Below are positions 9,306 to 17,373 of a stretch of 40,001 nt of DNA, in pieces. The stretch spans positions 1 to 40,001 of the forward strand of contig JAFGEV010000232.1 of NCBI GenBank assembly GCA_016931385.1. Direction: 5' to 3'. Every line of letters begins with the position of its first letter. Positions within the stretch are counted from its first letter, which is position 1. Below the pieces are notes generated by a model. That model was not told where the DNA came from. It made no database searches and saw only the letters and a list, made by a program, of their open reading frames with translations. The position numbers were made by a program, and so were the translations under genes. This DNA comes from Prolixibacteraceae bacterium (GTDB lineage: Bacteria; Bacteroidota; Bacteroidia; Bacteroidales; Prolixibacteraceae).

Positions 9306-10357
9306 CAATTGATAATTTGAATAAAAAAGCAAATAGGGTTTTGGTTACCGGTGCAACCGGAATGGTGGGTGCAAGGCTTGTATTCGACCTGCTTCAGAAC
9401 GGATGCACTGTCAGGGCATTGTACCGGAATCCTGAGCGGATTGAACAGTTCAGGACAAATATCAGTTATTATGCATCGGAAGCTGATAAATTAACTGAAC
9501 TTGTTGAATGGGTTCAAACAGATATTCTTGACTATCCTTCACTATTTGATGCACTTCAGGATATCGATTTTGTTTATCACTGTGCGGCCATGGTTTCTTT
9601 TAAGCATTCTGAAAAAAATGCCATGTATGAAACCAACATCCAGGGAACAGCCAATCTGGTAAATGCCTGCCTTGAATCGGGAGCTAAAAAAATATGCCAT
9701 GTAAGTTCAATTGCTGCCTTGGGACGTATCGAAGATGGTGAATGGATTACTGAAGAAACAGCCTGGATTCCAGAAAAAAAACACTCGGGATACAGCATCA
9801 GCAAATTTCATTCTGAAATGGAAATATGGAGGGGCATAAACGAAGGGCTCGAAGCTGTTATTGTTAATCCATCGGTTATTCTGGGCCCGGGCGACTGGGA
9901 TAACGGAAGCCCGGTGTTTTTCAAGCAGATATATAAAGGAATGCTTTTTTACACACGTGGCGGGACCGGTTTTGTTGATGTAAGAGATGTAACCAGCGCC
10001 ATGCTTTTGCTTACCGATGAAAAAAACTGGGAAAATGCAAAAAACAACCGCTTCCTGATCAATTCATCAAACCATTCCTACCAACATCTTTTTACATCAA
10101 TTGCAAAAACCTTGAACGTGAAACCACCTTTTATCAGGGTAACCAAACCCATGATGGAAATAGCCTGGCGACTTGCACTTCTTGCAGGGTTCTTTTCGGG
10201 AAGGGATCCGTTGGTCACCCGCGACAGTGTGCAGGGGGCTTGCAAACGCACATATTTCGACGGAGCAAAAATTAGCCGGTTATTCAAATTTGATTACCGG
10301 CCTTTCGACGAAAGCATTGCATATATCGGCAATATCTTTCTGAATACAATTCATTAA
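9293..10357 (+). CDS. Extended SDR NAD-dependent epimerase/dehydratase
   Basis: A 354-residue Rossmann-fold oxidoreductase. The cofactor loop GATGMVGARL (about residues 20-29) is the GxxGxxG motif of extended short-chain dehydrogenases, and YSISK near residue 165 is the catalytic YxxxK, preceded by the serine strand CHVSSIAALG. The family includes dihydroflavonol reductase-like, 3-beta-hydroxysteroid dehydrogenase-like and sugar-epimerase enzymes. The substrate cannot be read from sequence. The start is GTG at 9293, 13 bases inside the preceding gene; no ATG lies before the Rossmann strand. It is the last gene of the dnaG-led run. Confidence 0.88.
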   Translation: MEQLTIDNLNKKANRVLVTGATGMVGARLVFDLLQNGCTVRALYRNPERIEQFRTNISYYASEADKLTELVEWVQTDILDYPSLFDALQDIDFVYHCAAMVSFKHSEKNAMYETNIQGTANLVNACLESGAKKICHVSSIAALGRIEDGEWITEETAWIPEKKHSGYSISKFHSEMEIWRGINEGLEAVIVNPSVILGPGDWDNGSPVFFKQIYKGMLFYTRGGTGFVDVRDVTSAMLLLTDEKNWENAKNNRFLINSSNHSYQHLFTSIAKTLNVKPPFIRVTKPMMEIAWRLALLAGFFSGRDPLVTRDSVQGACKRTYFDGAKISRLFKFDYRPFDESIAYIGNIFLNTIH

Positions 10358-10784
10358 TAAAGGGCATTTCACATTACGCCAATTACAAAATATTAAACCT
10401 TGAACTTCAAGAAATTATAAATTTTTACCCAGTTATCTTTTTTACCGCTAAAGTTACCTTTTATCTTTCTCCATTTATGTATGCTACTGATGGCTTTGGA
10501 ATAAACCAGTAATGTTCACCTGTAAGGTTAGCATAAACAATTCTTTTTAAAGTCTCAACCAGTTGTCGTAAATCAATTTTCATATTTTTTTCCTCTCTGT
10601 AAATAATTATTAATCTAAATCAACAATCAAATCACAAAATTTATGCAAACCCAGTAATCAGGGATTTTTACATCCAACCTTTGTCCCATTTTGAGAAAAT
10701 ACAAGCAAAAAATTCCTGAATTGGGATTGGGGTTTTCTATATAAAATTGGAGAAAAAACGTTGGTAAGTAATTTCGAACTTGCT
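10358..10784. other. Convergent intergenic region, 427 bp
   Basis: Lies between the ends of the SDR gene and tsaC. It is AT-rich and shows no terminator with a convincing stem and U-run. The only notable content is a short minus-strand ORF with a good Shine-Dalgarno at 10461-10583, listed separately. Confidence 0.6.
10461..10583 (-). CDS. Possible 40-residue small protein or gene remnant
   Basis: Starts ATG at 10583 and ends TAA at 10461; the product begins MKIDLRQLVETLKRI and ends AYINGER. What makes it notable is a strong purine ribosome-binding site, AGAGAGG, eight bases upstream of the ATG, rare among the AT-rich gaps here. Just past the stop, another frame stays open and reads RKIKGNFSGKKDNWVKIYNF, so the 40-mer could be the frameshifted start of a longer protein of about 70 residues. 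I do not recognise the family. It could be a real small protein, a decayed gene, or chance. Confidence 0.3.
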   Translation of the reverse strand: MKIDLRQLVETLKRIVYANLTGEHYWFIPKPSVAYINGER

Positions 10785-11360
10785 TTATTCACGAATGATT
10801 TTAAAAAGGCCCAAGTTGCCAAGTTTAATTATCGTCGAAGGTTTTGTTTTTGAAATATCGTCCTGCCTGTATTTTACTACATAGTCGACATTGCCAATAA
10901 CTTCTTCGGAAATTTCCCTGAAAAAGGCAGGTGATGGTTTCCCGCTAATGTTAGCCGATGTTGAAACAAGGGGTTTGCGGAAACGTTTGATTAGCTGGCT
11001 TGAAAAAGCTTCACGGGTAACGCGTATACCAATGCTTCCATCACTGGCAATAAGATTGGTCGCAAGGTTTTTGGCCTTATCGTAAATGATGGTTGTAGGT
11101 TTTTCCGAAAATTCGATCAAATCCCAGGCTACTTCAGGCATTTCATCAATGTAAGAAGCTATCATGTTGGGATTTTCGAGCAAAACAAGCATGCTTTTAT
11201 GGTCTTCCCGCTGTTTAAGCTTGTAAATCTTATTTACAGCAATGCTGTTTGTGGCATCGCAACCAAGTCCCCAAATCGTGTCGGTTGGGTACAAAATGAT
11301 TCCCCCACCACGAAGTATGTCAAGGCAATTTTTTAGGTCTTCCTGAAAATCGGACAACAT
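10785..11360 (-). CDS. tsaC: Threonylcarbamoyl-AMP synthase (YrdC/Sua5 family)
   Basis: Makes L-threonylcarbamoyladenylate from threonine, bicarbonate and ATP for the t6A modification at position 37 of ANN-decoding tRNAs. At 191 residues it is a YrdC-only protein without the C-terminal Sua5 domain. Family motifs are the start (GGGIILYPTDTIWGLGCD), the nucleotide-binding KLKQREDHKSM and STSANISGKPS. It lies 5 bp downstream of lysA on the same strand and is probably co-transcribed with it from the lysA promoter. Confidence 0.93.
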   Translation of the reverse strand: MLSDFQEDLKNCLDILRGGGIILYPTDTIWGLGCDATNSIAVNKIYKLKQREDHKSMLVLLENPNMIASYIDEMPEVAWDLIEFSEKPTTIIYDKAKNLATNLIASDGSIGIRVTREAFSSQLIKRFRKPLVSTSANISGKPSPAFFREISEEVIGNVDYVVKYRQDDISKTKPSTIIKLGNLGLFKIIRE

Positions 11361-11365
11361 GGTGA

Positions 11366-12631
11366 TTACACTTCAAAATTATTAAGCCCAGCAAAATCGA
11401 GTGTGGCAAAATAATCATCGATGGTTTCTTTTCGACGAATTTGCACAACATCACCGCCTTCCCGCAAAAGCAATTCAGCCGAACGGGTTTTCCCGTTGTA
11501 GTTAAATCCCATTGAATGGCCGTGTGCACCTGTGTCGTGAATAACCAACACATCGCCAACTGCAATTTCGGGCAATAACCTGTTGATGGCAAATTTATCG
11601 TTGTTTTCGCAGAGCGATCCGGTCACATCGTAAAGGAAACGTGCCGGCTGGTTTTCTTTTCCCATTACCGTAATGTGATGATATGCTCCGTAAACAGCAG
11701 GCCTCATCAGGTTGGCCATGCTTGCATCGAGGCCAACATATTTTTTGTACGTTTCTTTCAGATGTAATACTGTTGATACAAGATAGCCAAAGGGACCTGT
11801 AATGGCACGCCCCGACTCAAAAAATATTTTCAGCGGAGCTAACCCGTTGGCAACAATGTGCTGCTCGTACAGTTCTTTAATCCCGTTGCTTACCTTAACC
11901 ATATCAACGGGCTTATGTTCGCTTTTATATGGGATACCAATGCCGCCTCCCAGGTTTGCAAATTCGAATTTAATGCCCAGCTCTTTGTTAAGGTCAACAA
12001 TCGTATCGAAAATGATATCGGCCGTTTCGACAAAATAGTCGGCATCCAATTCGTTCGATGCAACCATTGTGTGAATACCAAAACGTTTTACACCCATTTT
12101 TTGCAGCTTCTTGAATCCTTCGAAAAGTTGTTCGCGGGTAAAGCCATATTTTGAATCTTCGGGGTTTCCAATAATTACGTTACCACCTTTTAATGCCCCG
12201 GGGTTGTACCTGAAGCAAACCAACTCGGGCATGCCAACATGTTTGTCGAGATAGTCGATATGGGTAATATCATCGAGGTTGATGATGGCTCCTAATACGG
12301 CAGCTTTTTTGTACTCTTCGGCCGGGGTATCGTTCGAAGTGAACATGATCTCTTCGCCCCTCATACCCACTTTTTCGGCAAGGGCCAGTTCTGCCAACGA
12401 ACTGCAGTCAATACCAAATCCCTGATTTCTTAAAATTTTCATCAGGTATGGGTTTGGAGCTGCTTTTATTGCATAATACTCCTTAAAGCCTTTGTTCCAG
12501 GCAAAACAATTGTTAAAATATTGTGCGTATTCCTTCATTGCCTTTTCATCGTAAATGTGAAACGGCGTTGGAAATTCTTCAATAATCTGATTGAGTTTCT
12601 CTTTTGAAAACGGCAGCGATTTACCCTTCAT
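11366..12631 (-). CDS. lysA: Diaminopimelate decarboxylase LysA
   Basis: A PLP-dependent fold-III decarboxylase that converts meso-diaminopimelate to lysine in the last step of lysine synthesis. The cofactor lysine is K56 in EYYAIKAAPN. Other family marks are GIDCSSLAEL, the glycine-rich phosphate-binding ANLGGGIGIPY, ESGRAITGPFG, and the C-terminal TGSLCENNDKFA with the substrate-binding Cys-Glu pair. At 421 residues it is normal in length. The ATG at 12631 starts 27-31 bases after the predicted transcription start from the TATCTTTG box. It is the first gene of a lysA-tsaC pair. Confidence 0.95.
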   Translation of the reverse strand: MKGKSLPFSKEKLNQIIEEFPTPFHIYDEKAMKEYAQYFNNCFAWNKGFKEYYAIKAAPNPYLMKILRNQGFGIDCSSLAELALAEKVGMRGEEIMFTSNDTPAEEYKKAAVLGAIINLDDITHIDYLDKHVGMPELVCFRYNPGALKGGNVIIGNPEDSKYGFTREQLFEGFKKLQKMGVKRFGIHTMVASNELDADYFVETADIIFDTIVDLNKELGIKFEFANLGGGIGIPYKSEHKPVDMVKVSNGIKELYEQHIVANGLAPLKIFFESGRAITGPFGYLVSTVLHLKETYKKYVGLDASMANLMRPAVYGAYHHITVMGKENQPARFLYDVTGSLCENNDKFAINRLLPEIAVGDVLVIHDTGAHGHSMGFNYNGKTRSAELLLREGGDVVQIRRKETIDDYFATLDFAGLNNFEV

Positions 12632-12661
12632 AGCTAATAATTTCTTTGATTAACAGGGATG

Positions 12662-12669
12662 CAAAGATA
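12662..12669 (-). promoter_or_regulatory. Predicted -7 box of the lysA promoter
   Basis: Read on the minus strand this is TATCTTTG followed by CATCC, an exact TAnnTTTG Bacteroidota -7 box. It lies 31 bases upstream of the lysA ATG. No obvious -33 TTTG element is present. Confidence 0.6.
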
Positions 12670-12764
12670 AAAAATGTTTGGTTTAATGTTGAATTTCCTG
12701 TAATGGACAGGCCTGAAGTTAAATCCCGGTTAACAGTTTTTTTGAATTTGAATTTTGGATTTTA

Positions 12765-12805
12765 AAAATGCTGCATCGAAAAACGTATTTCCTTTGCAGC
12801 ATTTT
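12765..12805 (-). terminator. Rho-independent terminator of the serpin array
   Basis: An 11-bp perfect inverted repeat: AAAATGCTGCA at 12765-12775 and TGCAGCATTTT at 12795-12805, with a 19-base loop. On the minus strand the stem runs straight into TTTTTAAAA. It sits 41 bases beyond the stop of the last serpin gene, where the array's transcript should end, and protects the lysA promoter. Confidence 0.75.
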
Positions 12806-12845
12806 GCAAAATATCAGGGATTGGAAGTGAAAACAATTTACAGGT

Positions 12846-14087
12846 TTAAGGTTCTAAAGCCGGGTTTCCGACTTTACCCAAGAACAGGATTGCCCCGGTA
12901 TCCCTTTCTGTAATGGCAAACAGGAAAGGGCGATCGCAGTGGAAATAAATTTTCTGTGGGCCCGAAGGGCCTGCACTTGTATTTTCAAAACCGATAATGG
13001 TAACCGCAGCCGCCTCGGTACCCTCTTCGTCAACTTCAATAAAGGTTTTGTGTTTAACAAAACTGATAAACAAATCACGGGCGGGGTTGATGCCGCTAAA
13101 ATCGGCCATGGCCGTAAATGCCAGCTTCATTCCCATTGCCTTTAAAAAATCGTTAAGGGTTTTTTCGTACTCAATTTTAAATTTCGGCAAACGAATATCG
13201 ATGTTTTCTGTTTCACTGAAATCGTTATTCCATTTTTCCCAGTTTTCAGCAGAAAAAAGGTTTATAACTTCTTCAACTGAATTGTTCCTGTCAGGCAACA
13301 AAACCATCATATTAAAATTCCCATCGCCATAAGGTAATTTAATGGCTGAAAAAATATCGTTCTTCAGATAATCTAACGTATCGATCCTGCCCATCATATC
13401 AACCTGAACGTAGTTGCCTTCTGAAATTTCAAATGAAAGCTCCTGGGTACTCTCAGGGTTGAATTCCTGGCTCCACGTACCGTTAAAATAGATGGCATTG
13501 ATGAGGAAAAGCACCATTTCGGGCGAAATATCATTAATGATCTCGGGGATTTTTTCGTGGGTTTTGTTGCTTACCCACTGGTTGATTTCACCAACCGTGC
13601 CGGGATCGCTAAAATCGGCTTCGTTTACTTCGGCATCGTAATGGGTTGAATTCACATCGAGGAAGCTTTGTTCCACATGGTAACGATCGCTGTACCAGAT
13701 TGAGTTGGCAATTTCCATGGCCACTTTCGGATCAACCGTAGTCAGTGCATCGATTAACGAACGGTAGGTTTCATTGATCTCGTCCCTTGTAAATTCATCA
13801 ATCCCCAGTGCTTCGGCCATTTCGGTTTTTGTTTCGGTTTCGGCACCGTTGTAGGCCATCGATAAAGCCATTGAGATGCTCAGGGGCGAGATCATGAAAT
13901 TGGTTTGCTCCTCGTTTTCATAAATACGCTTAAAGATATCGAGCCCGAATTCATTGTCGGCTTCCACAATTTTTTGTGATTTCAGGGTGACATCTATTTT
14001 TTTTGATTGAACATCATCACCTTTGTCGCACGAGAACATTGCGAGCAAAATGATTAATACGGGAAATAATAAAATTTGTGTTTTCAT
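12846..14087 (-). CDS. Serpin lipoprotein 1 (protease inhibitor)
   Basis: A full-length serpin of 413 residues. A lipoprotein signal ends at C20 (LLAMFSC), followed by DKGDD, an acidic tract like those that send Bacteroidota lipoproteins to the cell surface. Serpin landmarks are NFMISPLSISMALSMAYNGA, FLINAIYFNGTW, the inhibitory hinge EEGTEAAAVTI (P17 to P7), and RPFLFAITERDTGAILFLGK. Counting from the hinge puts P1-P1' at about T370-S371. The loop (FENTSAGPSGPQKIYFHC) is about six residues longer than in alpha-1-antitrypsin, so the true cleavage site is uncertain. It is the promoter-distal, most diverged member with serpin 5. Its 5' leader is homologous to part of the 17.0-kb spacer. Target protease unknown. 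Confidence 0.95.
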   Translation of the reverse strand: MKTQILLFPVLIILLAMFSCDKGDDVQSKKIDVTLKSQKIVEADNEFGLDIFKRIYENEEQTNFMISPLSISMALSMAYNGAETETKTEMAEALGIDEFTRDEINETYRSLIDALTTVDPKVAMEIANSIWYSDRYHVEQSFLDVNSTHYDAEVNEADFSDPGTVGEINQWVSNKTHEKIPEIINDISPEMVLFLINAIYFNGTWSQEFNPESTQELSFEISEGNYVQVDMMGRIDTLDYLKNDIFSAIKLPYGDGNFNMMVLLPDRNNSVEEVINLFSAENWEKWNNDFSETENIDIRLPKFKIEYEKTLNDFLKAMGMKLAFTAMADFSGINPARDLFISFVKHKTFIEVDEEGTEAAAVTIIGFENTSAGPSGPQKIYFHCDRPFLFAITERDTGAILFLGKVGNPALEP

Positions 14088-14401
14088 GGTTATATTATAT
14101 TTTGGTGTTTCTCTTTTTTATCCAAGGTTTTCTTTTGTGGCCGATACAGCTCGCTGCCTTTTTTCAGCGATGGTTGATCGGCCCGGGATTGTTTTATACC
14201 CTTTTAGTCACAGGGCGATGCCCTGTGTTATTTTACCCTTACAGGGTATAGGTCTCAGCCTAAAATGTTGTTTCAATCATTTAAAGAACGCTAATTTCAA
14301 ATCGGGCAGTTACCTATGTTCCCCCTTCTTCGCTGTCGCATAGCTTTAGCGGAGCGCAGCAGGGGGTTAGGGGGGCATTCTCCCTTAAGGGAGTCGGGGG
14401 C
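14088..14401. repeat. Spacer 1: hairpin-rich mosaic between serpins 1 and 2
   Basis: No gene. It contains a GGCCGAT/ATCGGCC element (14139-14190), a hairpin with 8-bp arms CACAGGGC/GCCCTGTG (14209-14227), a hairpin TACCCT/AGGGTA (14234-14248), a 23-bp block (14268-14290) identical to 17461-17483, and a CCCCCT-rich palindromic block next to the serpin 2 stop. The whole layout, including the leader at 14088-14120, recurs in expanded form at 16993-17580. It has no strong terminator, so read-through between serpins is possible. Confidence 0.8.
14139..14190. repeat. GGCCGAT palindromic element, copy A
   Basis: A 52-bp element with outer arms GGCCGAT and ATCGGCC and an inner pair CGCTG/CAGCG around CCTTTTTT. 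It ends CCGGGATT. The same plan is seen at 17095-17146 and 17323-17373. Confidence 0.8.
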
Positions 14402-15610
14402 TTATACCGGTTCCATCATCTTCCCTATAAATAAAATTGCCCCGGTTTCTTTCTCGGTTATGGCCCAAACAAAGGGTTTATTCGCAACAAACATATTCAC
14501 GGCGCTTCGCCACTCCATGGCCACAACAGTTGCCGCAGCAGCTTCAGTACCTTTTTCGTTTACATCGATAAAGGTGTTGTGCTGCACATAGTCGATCCAG
14601 ATATCGGTGTCGGTTGTTATCCCCTTGAAATTTGCCCGCGGATCAAAAGCAATTTCCATGCCCATGGCCGAAAGTATGTCGTTCAGCTTCATCTCAAATT
14701 CAGTTTTGAATTTTGGAAGCTGAAGTGTTGACAAATAAGTCATTGTATAGTTGCCCATCCACTGTTCCCATTTTTCCGGGGTTATTTCATTAATAACATC
14801 ATCGCAGGTTTTACTATGAGCTGGCAGCATCACAACTATGTTGAAGTTGCCATCGCCATAAGGCAGTTCGATGGAAGAAAACAACTCGTCAACCTGGTAA
14901 TTTACCGAGTCGGAAGCACACATCATGTCAACATCAATGGTCGTACCATCTTCTTTTGTAAAAGGTTGCTTACGAGTAAGTGTTTCATCAAATGAAGTTT
15001 TCCATGTTCCGTTGAAATAAATGGCATTCACCAGGAACATTACATGTGTAGGCTCAATTTCTTCAATCATATCGCTGATTTTGTCGTGGGTTTTATCTGC
15101 AATCCAGCCGTTGATGATCTCAAGGGCATCGGGGCTGCTAAAATCAAGCTCACTCACTTTTGCATCGTAATAGGTTTGATTCACCTCAATAAAATCAGGC
15201 AATACGTTCATATCGTCGCGGTACCAAATCGACTGTGCAATATCGAGGGTCACTTCCGGGTCGGCGGCCAGCAATGCATCCATAAGGTATTTGTACCCCT
15301 GGTTGATTTCGTTGGCAGTTAAACCACTCAGGTGCATGGCCTCTTGCATGGCCAGCTTTGTCTCTTCCTTCGCACCGTTATAAGTCATGCCCAATGCCAG
15401 TGAAACGCTCAATGGCGAGATGGTTACATTGCCGGATTCTTCCTGACAAATCCGCTGGAACAGGTCGATGCCCATCGAATTATCGGCTTCGACCAGGGTT
15501 TGTGACTTTTGATCGAGATCAGTAACCAATGGTTCATTATCATCTTTCTGGCACGAAACCACGAAAATGAATGTTGACAAAATCAATATTAGTAATGTTG
15601 TGGTTTTCAT
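14402..15610 (-). CDS. Serpin lipoprotein 2, Arg-Ser reactive site
   Basis: A 402-residue serpin with a lipoprotein signal ending at C20 (FIFVVSC). The following residues QKDDNE match the lysine plus two-acid surface-export pattern known from Capnocytophaga. The hinge NEKGTEAAAATVV is that of an inhibitory serpin. From P15 Gly to the KPF strand the loop has the same length as alpha-1-antitrypsin, so the reactive bond can be set with some confidence: P1 is R368 and P1' is S369 (MEWRSAVNM). Arg-Ser predicts inhibition of trypsin-like proteases, including gingipain- or clostripain-type Arg-specific enzymes. It is 5 bp downstream of serpin 3. Its C-terminus (FIGKMMEPV) and 3' spacer match serpin 4, evidence of a shared duplication. 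Confidence 0.95.
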   Translation of the reverse strand: MKTTTLLILILSTFIFVVSCQKDDNEPLVTDLDQKSQTLVEADNSMGIDLFQRICQEESGNVTISPLSVSLALGMTYNGAKEETKLAMQEAMHLSGLTANEINQGYKYLMDALLAADPEVTLDIAQSIWYRDDMNVLPDFIEVNQTYYDAKVSELDFSSPDALEIINGWIADKTHDKISDMIEEIEPTHVMFLVNAIYFNGTWKTSFDETLTRKQPFTKEDGTTIDVDMMCASDSVNYQVDELFSSIELPYGDGNFNIVVMLPAHSKTCDDVINEITPEKWEQWMGNYTMTYLSTLQLPKFKTEFEMKLNDILSAMGMEIAFDPRANFKGITTDTDIWIDYVQHNTFIDVNEKGTEAAAATVVAMEWRSAVNMFVANKPFVWAITEKETGAILFIGKMMEPV

Positions 15611-15615
15611 AATAA

Positions 15616-16839
15616 CTATTTGTAAGTTGGTTCATTAATGCGCCCGACAAATAAAATAGCACCTGTTTCTTTTTCGGTGATAGCATATATAAACGGGCGG
15701 TTTGCATGAAACTGAGGTGATGAAGGCATGGCTGTTTCAAGCATTGCAACTACCGTTGCAGCAGCAGCTTCGGTACCTTTTTCGCTTACATCAATGAAAG
15801 TGTTGTGTTGCACATAATCGATCCAGATTCCACCGTAGCCGTTAATCCCGCTAAAATCGGCTCCCCCGCCAAAAGCGATGCCCATGCCCATGTACGAGAG
15901 AATATCATTAAGTTTTATCTTGTACTCTGCCTTAAATTTTGGGAACATGATTTCCAGTTCGGAAACCGGATTAAATGCATCCATCCATTGTTTCCAGCTT
16001 TCAGGGGTCAGCTCACCGGCAATATCGTTGCAGGTTTTGTCCCCGTTGGGAAGTAGTACAACCATATTGAAATTGCCCTGACCATAAGGCATTTCAATTG
16101 CCGAGAAGAGTTCATTACTTTGATAGTTTACCGAATCGGTTTTGGCCATTATATCAACCTCGATGATGTTTCCATCTTCCTGGAAGAAACTTCCCTTGTA
16201 GGTATCCTTTTTATCAAATTTGTGGCTCCATTCGCCGTTAAAGTAAATGGCATTGATCAGGAACATAACATACTGGTTGTTTACTTCACTAATCATGTTT
16301 TTGATCTTATCGTGCGTTTTATCTTCAATCCAGCCGTTAATGATGTCTTTTGCATCGGAACGGCCAAAATCAAGCTCGTTGACCTCGGCATCGTAATAGG
16401 TTTCGTTCACCTCTTTAAAGGAGTCTAGAACATTGTACCCCATCCGGTACCAGATCGACTGGGCTGTTTCGAGGGTAACTTTCGGGTCGACTTCAAGTAA
16501 GGCAGCAACCAGGCTTTGGTACGATTGGTTGATCTCGTCGGTGGTCAATCCACTCAACCTCATGGCTTCTTCCATCGCTGTTTTTGTTTCACCTTCGGCC
16601 CCGTTGTACGTCATGGCCAGTGCCAGTGAAATGCTGAGGGGCGAGATGGTAAAATTCTCATCTTCTTCGGTAAGGATTTTTTTAAAAATATCGATACCAA
16701 ACTCATTGTCGGCCTCGACAAGCTGTTTCGATTTCAGGTCAAGGTCGATTTCTTTCGGAATAATGTCGTCACTTTTCTCGCACGAATTCGTTGCAAGTAA
16801 AAGGATTAATGCGGTAATAAAAAAAATTTGTGTTTTCAT
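15616..16839 (-). CDS. Serpin lipoprotein 3
   Basis: A 407-residue serpin. The lipoprotein signal ends at C20 (LLATNSC), followed by EKSDD. Core motifs are NFTISPLSISLALAMTYNGA, FLINAIYFNGEW, YVQHNTFIDV, the hinge SEKGTEAAAATVV and RPFIYAITEKETGAILFVGR. Counting from the hinge gives P1 T369 (LETAMPSS). The loop is two residues longer than standard, so a neighbouring A, M or S is also possible. This predicts a target with a small-residue (elastase-like) or unusual preference. It is closest to serpin 4 (GRSDA-DIINGWIEDKTHDKI in both). It starts after a 741-bp gap, so may have its own promoter, and is 5 bp upstream of serpin 2. Confidence 0.95.
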   Translation of the reverse strand: MKTQIFFITALILLLATNSCEKSDDIIPKEIDLDLKSKQLVEADNEFGIDIFKKILTEEDENFTISPLSISLALAMTYNGAEGETKTAMEEAMRLSGLTTDEINQSYQSLVAALLEVDPKVTLETAQSIWYRMGYNVLDSFKEVNETYYDAEVNELDFGRSDAKDIINGWIEDKTHDKIKNMISEVNNQYVMFLINAIYFNGEWSHKFDKKDTYKGSFFQEDGNIIEVDIMAKTDSVNYQSNELFSAIEMPYGQGNFNMVVLLPNGDKTCNDIAGELTPESWKQWMDAFNPVSELEIMFPKFKAEYKIKLNDILSYMGMGIAFGGGADFSGINGYGGIWIDYVQHNTFIDVSEKGTEAAAATVVAMLETAMPSSPQFHANRPFIYAITEKETGAILFVGRINEPTYK

Positions 16840-17094
16840 CTTATTAAAATTGTTTATTCATTCGGTATAAGATGTAACTCCCGATGAATCAGAGATCAGC
16901 GTTAGCTAATTTTAATCATTTTCCTTAGTGTACCTTAAAATGTTAAAATTGATTAACACGATTTCGCTAAGCTCAATTCATGGTCGTTTCATGGTTGTAA
17001 TGTATTTGGTGTTTCTTTTTTAAATAAAACAAGCCTAACCCATTGTTATTCGGGACTGTCAGGCCGGGTTTTCATATCCGACTTTTAAAACTGT

Positions 17095-17146
17095 GGCCGA
17101 TACAATATGCTTCCTCTTTTCAGCGGCGTTTGATCGGCCAGGGATT
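17095..17146. repeat. GGCCGAT palindromic element, copy B
   Basis: 52 bp with outer arms GGCCGAT/ATCGGCC, as in copy A. The inner part reads CTTCCTCTTTTCAGCGG, so the inner stem is weaker. It ends CAGGGATT. Confidence 0.8.
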
Positions 17147-17163
17147 GATATTGGCTTTTTCTT

Positions 17164-17189
17164 TTGCCCCGGCATAAATGCCGGGGCAA
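17164..17189. repeat. Perfect 12-bp palindrome
   Basis: TTGCCCCGGCAT, two A bases, then the exact complement ATGCCGGGGCAA. A very stable hairpin on either strand, not followed by a T-run, so a REP-like repeat rather than a clear terminator. Confidence 0.8.
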
Positions 17190-17236
17190 GTCAAATTACC
17201 TGGATAATTCCTCTTGAGAAATGTAACTTTAATTGC

Positions 17237-17254
17237 CTCCACATTTATGTGGAG
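17237..17254. repeat. Short palindrome with the same CAT-NN-ATG loop
   Basis: CTCCACAT, TT, ATGTGGAG: perfect 8-bp arms. Same loop plan as 17164-17189 with a different stem, suggesting a related family of hairpin repeats. Confidence 0.7.
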
Positions 17255-17322
17255 AAATTAATGAATGCACCTGAAAAAAGAGGGGGCTTTAGCCCAATTC
17301 CATTCCCGGGGTTTTTCCCTGA

Positions 17323-17373
17323 GGCCGATACAGGGGGCTGCCTTTTTTCAGCGCAGGGAGATCGGCCTGGGAT
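17323..17373. repeat. GGCCGAT palindromic element, copy C
   Basis: 51 bp with outer arms GGCCGAT/ATCGGCC and inner GGCTGCCTTTTTTCAGCG. It ends CTGGGAT. Lies 228 bp from copy B. Confidence 0.8.

Noticed and set aside
16853-16930. TAACGC and CATC upstream of serpin 3 as a third ECF promoter
   Set aside because: The -35 lacks AACC, and the spacing to either CATC does not match that at the two good sites.
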